In this document: piece by piece, positions 46,293 to 57,358 of the stretch
Layout: every line of letters begins with the position of its first letter
Position numbering within the stretch: position 1 is the first letter of the stretch
Assembly: GCA_949128115.1 (NCBI GenBank)
Contig: OX421966.1
Span: forward strand, 34,551,042-34,615,041
Origin: Anaspis maculata
Taxonomy: Eukaryota > Arthropoda > Insecta > Coleoptera > Scraptiidae
Length of the DNA: 64,000 bases
Direction: 5' to 3'
The notes under the pieces: model-generated
Databases searched by the model: none
The model's input: the letters and a program-made list of their open reading frames with translations, nothing else
Told to the model about the DNA's origin: nothing
Program-made: the position numbers and the translations under genes

Positions 46293-48864
46293 TCATTCTG
46301 ACTCAACCCCAATCTTTAGTCCTTCAAGATTTATTCGGATAACGAAACTAATTTTATTGGTTGGTGGTAGTTCATATTTGCGGGAGCCTGAGAAGCTTTT
46401 TGAATACAAACGAATAATATAATAATAATAATCATCATCATGTCAGCATACGCCTGTATAATGTCGAATTCCTAGCTGTCACTGACTATTTGCAGTGTTA
46501 TCATATCAATAATTGGGTTCAGTGATCAGAACAAAAATGCATCATTCAAATTCAGTCGGAAGAAATTCAGAAATAGACACGAGATATCTCTCCGTAGGGT
46601 AGAATTTCTATTAAATTTCTTGAAATTCACGTCAAGGTAAGTTACGTAAAGATTGAGGTAACCAGCTTTGAAACAGACAAAGAGCAAATTGAACCGTTCA
46701 TGACAATCTGAAGTTATTCATTCGGGATGGTCAAACAAACGGATTTTTGCATCCCAACAACTAATTTGTGGCGCAGTAAATTTGCGGATGCTGTTATTCA
46801 GTAAAAGAATAATAAAATATAAAAATAATGAAAATAGATGAAAATAATGATACCTGTGTAAATAAAATAAAATAGGAATTGAACTAAAATTAAAATTGGA
46901 AGCGAAAAATTGAAGTAGTCGCCGAATTTTGTTATTTGGGAAACAATTCGCTGGCGTTGGCAAAAACGTTGAGATTTTGTTTGGTTAATAGCTACATAGT
47001 GGGCTACATTATTTTTTTATAGGCAGATCATTGAATGTCATTACAATTTTTGTGATGGTAGTTTTGCAACATTGCATTTTTTCGTCTAGAAAAAAACACC
47101 CTTGGATAGAGTTTTAAGGTTATCACGCTGTTACTCAATATCTGTCCTTAGATATGGCCATTATCTATTGTTATTGATCTCTGGAACCTTGAATGGAAAA
47201 ACGACATCCATACAGTCATGATGTCGAGTATTTTCCTCCCATTTTTGTCGGCATATCGACGCTTATCTGGAAATTTTTCGTACACAATTCAGGAATTATT
47301 GGGCTTGTCCTTGTTTACTTTTTTCAAGAACAAGCTCTTATCTACGTTAGAACCTGAAATTGATGAAGTTTTGGAGTGTCCTCCATACCCTCAGTCCGAC
47401 TCCAGTGTGGGATTCTGATTGCTCGCGACTCGACCAACCGCTATATCAACTCGGTTAAAGTTGCGATTCTGTTTTATTTTTGTATCGAGTCGTTTTCGTA
47501 TAAACATGAGAGATGCACACGGTACGGTAGCTATGCACCTTTCAAATTGGTAATCTCTCCGGGGGTGCAATTCTCAGTAAAAAAATTCCGTTCAACTTGA
47601 GTGTGATTCGAGCGAGCTCTAATTTCTCGAATTTTTTCTTTTCCGAAAGCGTCGCGTTGCGAGACTCTCAGCTAACTAGAATCACATTAGGGTTGAAAGT
47701 ACTTTTTTATAGTAAAAGTAGTGCGATTATTGTCGACAATTTTTCAGGAATATCATGAGCTGTGATCCCTAGGCTGAAAACATAACGAGTCCATACAATG
47801 TTTCCACTACGTGAATACTTACACTTGTAGTATTACGTACGATAATTTTGACCAAGTAGGAGGAGGCCACTTAGCTAGGGACAACACAAACACGAGGGAC
47901 CTTCAGTCAAAATTATATCGGAACATTCCAATCTCGAGCTTATAATAATTACATATTCAAAAGATTATTTCCACGAATTGGTCGCAGGAGAGATCGTAAA
48001 TTCAATAAATCTCTGGGGGCTCGCTGTGATGATTTCGCAGTGCGACATTATCGTGTAAGTGATTCATGATTGGTTGAAATATGAGAACTGAAGCCGTTCT
48101 ATTGGTTTGAACTATTAAAATGACAGATGAGGGAAATCATCTATTCAAACAACTTGATTGGCGTTTTCATTACAATTTCTCTAGGGCCTACCGTTTTTGT
48201 GGCGTTCTGCTTGAAAGTCTTTGGCGTATTGGCGTAGTGCCGTTATGCCGTGAGCCGACGGGTATTGAGCTTTGATCGGATTTGGACAGCGAAACAATAA
48301 AAACCGCATCACTGTAAATAGTATCACGTGGTCTACAGTCGTGGCATTTGAATGCAATTTTAAACCTTGATACAAAAGACATCATGCTACAATCAATCAT
48401 TCAGCTTTTTCCGATAGGTCAACTGGAACTAAATTGGTAATGCTTTAAACCTGTTATTCAAGTTTATTCAAGTTTTATACTCTACAGAGACCTTTTGCGA
48501 GGTGTTTTATATCTTTTGAGTGTTCACATTTATATCTTTTGAGTGCTCACATTTTGTAAGAAATTTTGACAGCTGCATGACTCTCCACCTGATGACCGCT
48601 GGAGGCGCTGGAAGCCCTGGATATCATTTGAAGTACTTGCTTTTCATTGAACCCAAATTTTCAGGACATGGTTGCTATGGCCAATTTTTTTCCCATCAAA
48701 TGGAGAAAACCGCATCTCAGTATCTTTTGAAATGTGCACGTACGAGGCTTGTAAGCTTGTAGGTGTTGGTGCGTTTGTTTCAAGGCGAGACAAAAAAGGT
48801 AATAATAGTCTCAGAAGGGAATTACCGTTGAGAAATTTTTGTTAGGGATGTGAATGTTCAATTG

Positions 48865-49376
48865 ACTGCGTTTCTATCGTAGCTTTAAATCCGATCGAAA
48901 CTCTATCCGATCGGGTTGATCCGCTCCAAATTGCCGATATAAACAGTCAGGATTGAAATTTCAATCGGATCGAGCAGTTCAAGTCGATCCGGTGCTTTGG
49001 CCGACTTGACTTGAGTCGAGCGGATCGAGGCTTGCATCCGCTCGTATTTTACCCGATGTAAACGGGATCGGATCGAAGTGACAGATGACCAACTTGTAAA
49101 CAAAGCGTAATTTTCACGAAATCAAGGGATGCATTTCAGTAATTGTAAATAAAACCCACCAAGAACATTCAAAATTGATATCTTTTTCGGTCTGGCGCAG
49201 TTTCATGCGTTTCAAACCATGTTGTTGTCTCTAGTCAATTCTAACTAATTCTAAAGGAGTAAAACACGACAGAGTGAAGCGGATCGAACGTGCGACGATA
49301 AAAACGCGCTTGACTGAAGCCACTCTGGATACGATCGAAACTCAAGCGGATCGAAAGTTGCGATAGAAACGCACTC
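48865..49376. repeat. Inverted-repeat element with GACTGCGTTTCTATCG ends
   Basis: 'gactgcgtttctatcgtagcttt' mirrors 'aaagttgcgatagaaacgcactc'. The interior contains many 'cgatcg' and 'ggatcg' words in both orientations. About 510 bp. It sits just downstream of the nested minus-strand gene. Confidence 0.8.
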
Positions 49377-49550
49377 ATTTTGAGTGAAATGTACAAGAAA
49401 GAAATAGGGGAACGATTTTGTCTTTTTCACAAATAAAATACATCACCCAAAGGAGTGACTTCGGTCTTGTATACCCAAAATAGATAAGAATTGATGTGGT
49501 GGTGGTAACTCACAATGATGAACGACCAAAGAATAAAGTAAATGAACAAG

Positions 49551-49556
49551 TTTATT
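49551..49556 (-). terminator. Candidate polyadenylation signal of the nested gene
   Basis: TTTATT on the plus strand (AATAAA on the minus strand) lies 159 nt beyond the stop of the nested frame, suggesting a short 3'UTR. Confidence 0.5.
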
Positions 49557-49714
49557 CACAAATGAACAAGATTTAGAGTGCATCAAGACACCATTAAAAG
49601 ACAGAAAACTTGCTTTGTTGTAATTGGTCCTCCTTCACATCGGGAGTGTCCGTAGCTTTCAGCAGAACAAAGCTGTCCTCGAGAAGAGTACCACTTTTTG
49701 AAATTTGCCGTCGA

Positions 49715-50743
49715 TTAGTTCGTTTTCCCGGTCTTCTCGGCGCTGTTGCTTTCGATCTTTTGACTTTTGGCTTCTTGCTGCATGATTTGGGCTTTTTCCT
49801 TATCAGACACGCCGTAAGACATCTTGCTTTTGAGTGGCGCCGGAAACGGAGAAGCCAGATTGACGTGCTTGAGGGGTTGCGTCAGGCTGGCGCGCGTCAT
49901 CGACATCGGAAAAATTTGGCGTTCAGATTCGTCTTCGGACTGTCGCCCCTGTTGCACCTCGTCAACTTCTTCTGGCACCTCTTTTTGGGCGCCCTGGCTC
50001 TGGATCGTTGAAAACCATCTCTTGTTGTTGGTCATCTTGGCGTGTTGTTTTGTTTTCCCGTCCGGCATTGATTTCCCCCATTGGGAGTTGTTGCTCATTC
50101 TTTGGTTTTTCGCTTCCTGAAGCATCTGTTGGGCTTTCTCGTCGTCGGACACGGTGTGGGACATCATGACCTTGACCGGTGCTGGAAACGGATCCGCCAA
50201 TTTGACCGGCTTCAGCGGCATGGTGAGATTGGCGTGCGTTTTCGATTGCGCGAAGCTCGTGCCTGTCTCGCCCTGCTCCTGGTACGGTCGTCTGTTCTTG
50301 ATCTGTTCGTCTTGTAAGTTCGGAAATCTGACGCCGGCATCCGCGTCAGTGTTGAAGAAAGTGGGCATTTTGGACGGCTGCAGTTGCCTTCTGTAGTCCA
50401 TGGCTTGGTTCTGGTCGGCCGCTGATGTGGGGTTTTTAGGGAAGGTTCTTTCGCGTAGGATATTCAATTCGGCTGGTGCAGCTTCTTGGGGGGTAGGTTC
50501 GGGAACATCGTCGGTGGCATTGATTTCGGGAGCGGTTTCTGCGGCCGGCAGTGTGGCTTCAGTCTTTTGGCTCGCTCCGCATCTCACGTCGAGGCTGAAG
50601 CGCTTGCAAACATTGCTGAAGGTTTTACTATTGATTTTGGCAAATATTCTGAATGCCTCTTTCATCTTGGGATTTGGTTTTGTGGGACAAACGAAGTAAA
50701 AACACGTAAAAAGTACGATGACAAAAACAATGCTGAATTTCAC
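49715..50743 (-). CDS. Nested intronic gene: secreted-looking protein with duplicated repeat
   Basis: A 342-codon uninterrupted frame inside PTEN intron 2, on the opposite strand. It begins KFSIVFVIVLFTCFYFVCP, a typical cleavable signal peptide, followed by TKPNPK. Residues about 20-60 form a basic region with two Cys (46 and 55) that could form a small disulfide loop. Residues 60-95 are Ala/Pro/Thr-rich and acidic. Then come two copies of a repeat of about 50 residues (171-220 and 285-334). Each has the order L-T-x-P-L-K-x-V-x-L-A-x-P-F-P-A-P, then K-x-x-M-S, V-S-D-x-E-K-A-Q, QEAK-x-Q, separated by a Gln/Lys-rich hydrophilic linker. No enzyme motif is visible. I do not recognise the family. 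A secreted, possibly lineage-specific protein is the cautious call. Caution: codon 1 is GTG, no in-frame ATG lies between it and the upstream stop, and a TTCAG acceptor-like site follows. The true start is therefore in an unseen upstream exon, or the start codon is mutated. Confidence 0.62.
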   Translation of the reverse strand: MKFSIVFVIVLFTCFYFVCPTKPNPKMKEAFRIFAKINSKTFSNVCKRFSLDVRCGASQKTEATLPAAETAPEINATDDVPEPTPQEAAPAELNILRERTFPKNPTSAADQNQAMDYRRQLQPSKMPTFFNTDADAGVRFPNLQDEQIKNRRPYQEQGETGTSFAQSKTHANLTMPLKPVKLADPFPAPVKVMMSHTVSDDEKAQQMLQEAKNQRMSNNSQWGKSMPDGKTKQHAKMTNNKRWFSTIQSQGAQKEVPEEVDEVQQGRQSEDESERQIFPMSMTRASLTQPLKHVNLASPFPAPLKSKMSYGVSDKEKAQIMQQEAKSQKIESNSAEKTGKTN

Positions 50744-50991
50744 AATTTTTGAGACATTTGGTGATTGAAGCTAGGCATCTTTGATCATTTCAAATCGGTA
50801 TTTTTAGATACCAGTGCAACTGGCACCATTATTTCATGAAAGCTACAAGCCATTTTACAAGTAGTGTGCACCTTTGACAACCCATTGCATTGTTGCAACA
50901 CTGGTGACGAACACGACACACACTCTTGTAGAATCTAGACTTGTCTCGGTACCTCCTTTTCTCAGTATAACTCGGAGAAGAAGGTATAACT

Positions 50992-51203
50992 ATATCCCGT
51001 TCACTTTTTATTTTCATAAAAGACTTTTTGGCGCAAAAATGAAGTGAGAAGCTGGAGCGCTGTGAGGATACGGCTGATGGCCGCTGATAGTTTCGCTCCA
51101 AAACTTTGCAGGTGCCATGAGCGGTAGCCGTAGCCTTCCAGCTTGTCACTTTATTTTTGCTGCAAAAAGTCATTCTACTGAATTTAAAACGTGAACGGCA
51201 TAT
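50992..51203. repeat. ATATCCCGTTCAC MITE, copy C (212 bp)
   Basis: Ends ATATCCCGTTCACTTTTTAT and ACGTGAACGGCATAT. The core 'agctggagcgctgtgaggatacggctgatg' is in inverse orientation relative to copies A and B. It lies directly upstream of the nested gene. Confidence 0.85.
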
Positions 51204-52106
51204 ACGAGCCTCGTCTCAATGAAATTGGCACTGTGTCCATTCAAGCATATTTTGAAAATTATTAAGTTTTCATCAAAATCTTGCAAAGGTAACTCTTTCT
51301 AAATTAAATAAGAAATCGAGTATGAAAGCTGAAAATTCATTCCACTTTGAAATATTTTCAGTGGCGTGGAAGATGGGGGACAAAAAGGAAAGCCCCCCCC
51401 CTCTTCAACATTCGCAACTGGGCACTTTTGACCAAATATGTTGTTTTATTGAATAGAGGCATATTTAGGGAAACAATGATAAAAATTTGAGTAACTTCAG
51501 TCAAGCGGTTCAAAAGTTATGGAGAAAAAAGATTTTCAGTTTCAACTTTGGAGAGCTACAGGGTGGTGAAAATTTCGATGCTCACCATTGGTATCTTCGA
51601 AACGGTAAGAGATACGAGGTCGGTTAAATTAGGAAAAAGTTGCGCATTTTTGTGGGGATTGCGAATCTGAAAAGAGACTTTGAATATTTTGATTGGTTCC
51701 CGATTTATCACGAAAAAACTGAAAATTCTGATTTCAGAAATTATTTTTTATCTTTTCAACCATTCAAGCTATTTTGATCAAACTTAGTAGTTTTAGGTTT
51801 TTGACCACTCCGAGTCGAATAACGTTGACAGAAATTTTTCAGGCCTTCTAGATTTCAAATTATGATGGTCAAATTTTCTTTTTCTTATGGCCGCCATATT
51901 GTATTTTTGCACTAATAGATAGAGAAAAAAATTAGCTTTCCGAATTGTACTATACATGTTCTTTTCATGACATTTTTAGCGTCAAATTCCGAAATTTTTG
52001 TAAATTATTGACAAAATCGGGAATGCTTTGGAAAACAATTGAAATATTATCAATAGCAACAATAAAAAGTGACAGATTGTGTGCAATTGACGTATCTAAC
52101 TTCTTA

Positions 52107-52286
52107 TGGCGGCTTTACAGAACTTCGGTTCTCGCCGGCGACAGTCCCCCACTCCACTGTAGTTGAATAATTTGAACGACACGACGACAGGAACTCGTGT
52201 CGCGAAAATTATGGGGGGAGGTAGATCGAATCCTATTGGCCAGCGACACTGTCGCCGGCGACAAACGAAGTTCTGTAAAGCCGCCA
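52107..52286. repeat. GGCGGCTTTACAG MITE, single copy, TTA-flanked
   Basis: The ends TGGCGGCTTTACAGAACTTC and GAAGTTCTGTAAAGCCGCCA pair. Flanks are TTA at 52104-52106 and TTA at 52288-52290. Unoccupied versions of the host site ('aacttcttaatcgtgttttg' and complement) are in the other palindrome arms. Same family as the 932-1464 cluster. Confidence 0.88.
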
Positions 52287-53520
52287 GTTATCGTGTTTTG
52301 TGCTTGTTTGTACCGAGAGTTATGAGTCAAGGGTGTCTGTGAATTCAAAAACGTGCTGTCGAAACTAGGGTAATCCCGGGGGGTAATCCTTACTCCTTTT
52401 GTAATGAATTTGTAAAACTTTAACAAGAACGATGCTAGCTCCGACAGACGTTTTTAAACTAACAGACACTCTTGACCCATTTAATTTATGAACTATCGGT
52501 ACAAACATGCACAAAACACGATTAAGAAGTTAGATACGTCAATTGCACACTATCTGTCATTTTTTTGTTGTTGCTATAGACAATATTTCAATTGTTTTTC
52601 AAAGCATTCCCGATTTTGTCAATAATTTACGAAAAAACCGAAATTTGACGCTAAAAATGTCATAAAAAGAACATGTTGGGTACTAATTCGGAAAACTAAT
52701 TTTTTTCTTTATCTATTAGTGCAAAAATCCAATATGGCGGCCATAAGAAAAACAAAAGTTGACTATCATAATTTGAAATCTAGAAGGCCTGAAAAATTTC
52801 TGTCAACGTTATTCGACTCGGAGTGGTCAAAAACCTAAAACTACTGAGTTTGATCAAAATAGCTTGAATGGTTGGAAAGATAAAAAATAATTTCTGAAAT
52901 CAGAATTTTCATTTTTTTCGTGATAAATCGGGAACCAATCAAAATATTCGAAGTCTCTTTTCAGATTCGCAATCCCCACAAAAATGCGCAACTTTTTCCT
53001 AATTCAACCGACCTCGTATCTCTTACCGTTTCAAAGATACCAATGGTGAGCATCGAAATTTTCACCACCCTGTATTGGATTTTTGCACTAATAGATAGAG
53101 AAAAAATTAGCTTTCTGAATTAGTAACCAATATGTTCTTTTTATGACATTTTTAGCGTCAAATTTTGAAATTTTCATAAAATAAATGACCAAATCTGGAG
53201 TTCTTTGAAAAATAATTGAAATATTATCAATAGCAACAACAAAAAAGTGACAGATGGTGTGCAATTGACGTATCTAACTTCTTAATCTTGTTTTGTGCTT
53301 GTTTGTACCGGTAGTTCATAAATTAAATGAGTCAAGGGTGCCTGTGAATTCAACGTCTGTCGGAACTAGCATCGTTCTTGTTAAAGTTTGACAAATTTAT
53401 TAGAAAAGGAGTAAGGATTACCCTAGTTTCGACAGACGTTTTTGAATTCACAGGCACCCTTGACTCATTTAATTTATGAACTCTCGGTACAAACAAGTAC
53501 AAAACACGATTAAGAAGTTA

Positions 53521-53659
53521 CGGCTCGATACCAAGTTGGGGCTGAGACCGCCGTAAGTGCCGTTACCATAGCAACGGCGGATACCAACCAATCAGACCGC
53601 GCTGTATTTGGCGAGTTACGCCGTCCGAAACTTTGCGCCTGCAACTTGGTATCGAGCCC
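53521..53659. repeat. GGCTCGATACCAAGTTG MITE, 139 bp, exact TTA duplication
   Basis: The left end 'cggctcgataccaagttg' mirrors 'caacttggtatcgagccc'. TTA lies at 53518-53520 and 53660-53662. The empty site 'aagaagttagatacg' is present in the sister arm near 52527. The interior is GC-rich. Confidence 0.9.
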
Positions 53660-54253
53660 TTAGATACGCCAATTGAACACAATCCGTCTTTTTTTTGTTG
53701 TTGTTGTTGCTATTGATAATAAATTGTTTTTCAGAGCATTCCCGATTTTGTCAATAATTTACGAAAATTTCAAAATTTGACGCTAAAAATGTCATAAAAA
53801 GAACATGTTGGTTACTAATTCGGAAAGCTAGTTTTGTTCTTTATCTATTAGTGCAAAAATCCAATATGGCGGCCATAAGAAAAACAAAAGTTGGCTATCA
53901 TAATTTGCCATCTAGAAGGCCTGGAAAATTTCTGTCGACTTTGATCGACTCGGAGTGATCAAAAACATAAAACTACCAAGTTTGATTGAAATAGCTTAAA
54001 TGGTTGGAAAGATAAAAAATAATTTCTGAAATCAAAATTTTTAGTTTTTTCGTGATAAATCGTAAACCTATCAAAATATTCAAAGTTTCTTTTCAGATTC
54101 TCAATTGCCACAAAAATGCGCAACTTTTTTCTAATTTAACCGACCTCGTATCTCTTACCGTTTCCAAGATACCAATGGTGAGCATCGAAATTTTCACTAC
54201 CCTGTATATCTCCGTTGCTATGCATTTCTGAAAATTGTTTTTTTTAAACCCTT

Positions 54254-54498
54254 GGGCCCGTATTCATATCCCACTTTTAAGCTAAAAGCGCTTTTAGTGC
54301 GATGCGCATTTAGGGGCATTTCTCATATTTCAGTGTTCAAAAATACAAATTAACTCGCAAATTAATCGCAATTAGGTACATACAATCGCTCCCAATCCCA
54401 ATAATGTATTTTTGAACACTGAAATATGAGAAATGCCCCTAAATGCGCATCGCACTAAAAGCGCTTTTAGCTTAAAAGTGGGATATGAATACGGGCCC
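54254..54498. repeat. GGGCCCGTATTCATATCCC MITE, copy 1
   Basis: Near-perfect inverted repeat: 'gggcccgtattcatatccca', 'aagcgcttttagtgcgatgc' and 'tttctcatatttcagtgttc' pair with their complements. A second copy is at 58056-58300. Confidence 0.9.
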
Positions 54499-54967
54499 TA
54501 GTTTTTTTGATGCCATATCAACTTTGGTAATGCTTGGGACTGATACCAATAATTTAAAATGCATAGTAACAAAGATACATCTCTTCAAAGTTGAAATATA
54601 AAAACCGTTTTTTGATATAACTTTTGAGACGCTTGACCGATTTTGCTCAAGCTTTCAACATTATTCCCCTAAAAATATGTCTTCTATTTGATAATACATA
54701 TAACATATTTGATCAAATGTGCCCAGTTGTGTGAGTAGGAGGAGAGGGGCCCTCCTTTTTGCCTATATCTACGTCACTGAAAATATTTCAAAGCGGAATG
54801 CATTTTTAGATTTCTCATTCAATTTAGCATAAGTCATTTTTGTAAGATTTTGATTGGACACCTCATTTTCGACATATTCTTGAATAGATACTGTGCCAAT
54901 TTCATTGAGACGGGGCTCGTAGTCCATGATAGAACCCAAAGATAAATAGAACCCATGGTGGAACTAA

Positions 54968-55200
54968 CCATGCAGCGGTCAAACTGTGACAGTAATAGCA
55001 ACGCTAACTTTAGTGTAGAATTTTGGACCTGTCCATTTCATCCATGAGGCTGAGAACAACGAAAGCATGTTGTCGGAGCCGAGACCGGAAACGATCAACC
55101 TGCCTTCATTGCGTTCTCGGCCTCACTGATGAAATGTACAGTTCCAATCTTCCACACTAAGGTCAGCGTTGCTGTTACTATTACGGTCAAGGTCTATGGA
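54968..55200. repeat. Inverted-repeat element just before PTEN exon 3
   Basis: 'acagtaatagcaacgctaac' and 'catttcatccatgaggctgaga' at the left mirror 'gcgttgctgttactattac' and 'tctcggcctcactgatgaaatg' at the right. It ends only about 80 bp before the splice acceptor, so it could affect splicing of exon 3. Confidence 0.75.
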
Positions 55201-55278
55201 AATGAGCCCTTAGTCTTAATTTGAGCTGCACACTGTTCCTTTCGTATGGACTAATTGAAAATGTTGGCAATCCCGCAG

Positions 55279-55835
55279 GTGTGACGATACCCAGCCAGGT
55301 GCGCTACGTCAGGTACTACGAGCTCCTGCACAAGGGCAACATGGCTTACAGCTCGGTGCCGATGTACATCAACCAGATCGTCCTGCATCCGGTGCCAAAC
55401 TTCGCCGGCGGCCAGGGCTACATGTGCTTCTCGATTTCGCAGCAAACGCTGCATCAGGAGGGCGAGCGGCACACACAGAAGTGCACGAAACTGTACAAGA
55501 GCGGCGTGTATGAAGTGAAAAAGGGCATGCGGCTGGTCATAAACTTGGACGTGTGCCTCGTCCTCAGTGGTGATATTAAGGTAGAATTTTACTGCAAGAC
55601 GAAGATCGGACGCAAAGAGAGACAGTTCCAGTTCTGGTTTAACACGTACTTCGTCAAGGAGGCGGACAACACGAACAACGGCTTCATCGAACAACAAATG
55701 CTGCAACAACAGCAACAACAACAGAACGGCAGTGCTTTGAGTGAACGTACTTACTTTTTGACATTGAGAAAAGACGAACTGGACATCGTCAGTAAAAAAG
55801 ACAAGCAGAACAAAGTGTTTAGTGCCGACTTCCAG
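55279..55835 (+). CDS. Pten: PTEN phosphatase, coding exon 3 (TI loop and C2 domain, residues 173-358)
   Basis: Acceptor TCCCGCAG|GTGTGACG; donor TTCCAG|GTAAGA. It opens with the TI loop KGVTIPSQ (Thr175, Ile176; human Thr167, Ile168), which widens the active site for the bulky lipid headgroup. The C2 domain follows, which docks the phosphatase on membranes without calcium. The CBR3 loop is KTKIGRKER (about residues 279-287), a basic membrane-touching loop as in human PTEN, followed by FQFWFNTYFV, the conserved core strand. A flexible insert then carries seven consecutive Gln (residues 315-321), at the position of the disordered loop of the human C2 domain. SERTYFLTLRKDELD and KVFSADFQ close the domain. 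The exon is 557 nt and ends in phase 0, as at the last intron of vertebrate PTEN. Confidence 0.96.
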
Positions 55836-56262
55836 GTAAGACTTCAATTTTCGGCCGAATCTTCCTCCCATTTGATGGTAGATCATGAATTTTGTTGCGT
55901 CAGCTGAGTTCGGAGGGCCGACCTCAAAGAGGTCTAGGCGATAACCAGGAGGTAGCACCATTAGGAATCAGGGAGGTCGAATTCCTCAATTGACGGTTTG
56001 TTACTGCAAATTATGCATTTTCGCCCAATTTGGGAAAGCTGCATGGTCCAAGAGAGAAATTGCATAAAAAACTCACATTTTGCGAAAAATTACGTCACTT
56101 CCTCAAAAATCAAAAAATCAATAAAAATCGAAAACCGTTTCGAGATATTGATGCCGGCTTCCCAAAAATGACTATTGAAAAAATCAAAAATCTCTATTTT
56201 TTTTCAAAAGTTGACCATGGTTGAAAAGTGACCACTTTGACACACCTTCTGTTGTCACTCTG

Positions 56263-57358
56263 TATAGAGGGTGGCCCAACGAAAACAGAACAGAGGGGTT
56301 TTCGGGCATTTCACTTCATTTTTTCGAAAAAAGCTCAGACAGGTCGATTTTTATATCAAGGGGGACATTTGAAACATACATTGGCAAATTTCTAACTTCA
56401 GCCCCCTCACCCCTACCCACCTCAACTTTGGAATTTCAAATGACACTATCTACTTTGCGATACATCAAATCAAAGAGAATCAAATTCTTTTTCTGAAAAA
56501 GATATTTTCAAAATTTTCAACTCCACCCCCCATCTTCCTAAATTTCTCTGACTGTCCCATTTTATATCCTCGACCCCTCAATTCTCTTCAATTCAATCAG
56601 CGTCATCCTAAAAAACATCTAAGGAGAAAATTTTCGGTGGAGAAAAGTGTTACCCAAATTCACCCCCTTCCTCTCCTCCACTCCAATTTCGAAACTTAAC
56701 AGACACCACCTACTTTGTGATACATCGAATAAAAGGAAATTTATTTCTCTTTCTGAAAATAATTTTTTTTAAATTTTCAACCCCTCTCCTGATAAATTGA
56801 ACATTCGGAGTATTTTAGGGGAAAGGGGGCTTTTTGAAAATTCTGAGAATGTTTTATTCATGGAGTAAATTCAATTCCCTTCGATTTGATGTATCACAAA
56901 GTATAGGTAGTGTCATTTTCGATTTTGAAGTTGAGGTGGGGGAGTGAAGGGGTGAATTTAGGTGTCACTTTTTACACAGAAAATTTTCTCCCTTGATGCT
57001 GTGCAGGATGACGTTGATTGTACTGAAGAGAATTGAGAGATCAAAAATATTACATTGGAAACTCTGACAATTTTAGGAAGAAGGGGGGGTGGGATTGAAA
57101 ATTATAGAAATATTTTTTCAGAAAGAGAATTCAATTCTCTTCAATTTGATGTATCGCAAAGTGGGTGGTGTCATTTGAAACTTCGAAGTTGGAGCGGGTG
57201 GGGGTGAGGGGGCTGAAGATAGAAATCCGCCAATGTATATTTCAGATGTCCCCCTCAATATGAAAATCGACCTGTTCAAGCTTTTTTCAAAAAAGTAAGG
57301 TGAAATGCCCGAAAACCCCTCTGTTCTGTTTGTTCTGTTCGTTGGGCCACCCTGTATA
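56263..57358. repeat. Palindromic foldback, 1.1 kb (AGGGTGGCCCAACGAA ends)
   Basis: 'agagggtggcccaacgaaaa' and 'cagaggggttttcgggcatt' mirror 'aatgcccgaaaacccctctg' and 'cgttgggccaccctgtata'. 'tgatacatc', 'ccctcacccc' and 'agaaagagaat' words also pair across a centre near 56815. Confidence 0.85.

Larger units (their letters stand above)
51558..54206. repeat. Double TACAGGGTGGTGAAAATTTC foldback nested in the outer palindrome
   Basis: The left end TACAGGGTGGTGAAAATTTC at 51558 is mirrored twice: by 'gaaattttcaccaccctgta' ending 53074 and by 'gaaattttcactaccctgta' ending 54206. From 53075 a second palindrome repeats the inner arm ('gcactaatagatagagaaa' ... 'tttatctattagtgc') without its own left tip. 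Arms contain 'aatatggcggccataagaaaa'-type text. Two MITEs are inserted in it (52107-52286 and 53521-53659). Confidence 0.85.
51206..54923. repeat. Outer palindromic element, heavily invaded
   Basis: The left arm starts 'cgagcctcgtctcaatgaaattgg' and the right arm ends 'ccaatttcattgagacggggctcg'. The arms also share 'cttttgaccaaatatgtt' and 'aaaatcttgcaaa' with their complements. The arms have been split by the 51558-54206 foldbacks, and a further MITE (54254-54498) sits in the right arm. Confidence 0.8.

Noticed and set aside
49610..50752. Plus-strand frames of 78-133 codons overlapping the nested gene
   Set aside because: Antisense shadows of the 342-codon minus-strand frame. The signal peptide and repeat are only on the minus strand.
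55251..55961. 236-codon minus-strand frame over PTEN exon 3
   Set aside because: Antisense of a conserved C2 domain; its Leu-rich run is the complement of the polyQ codons.
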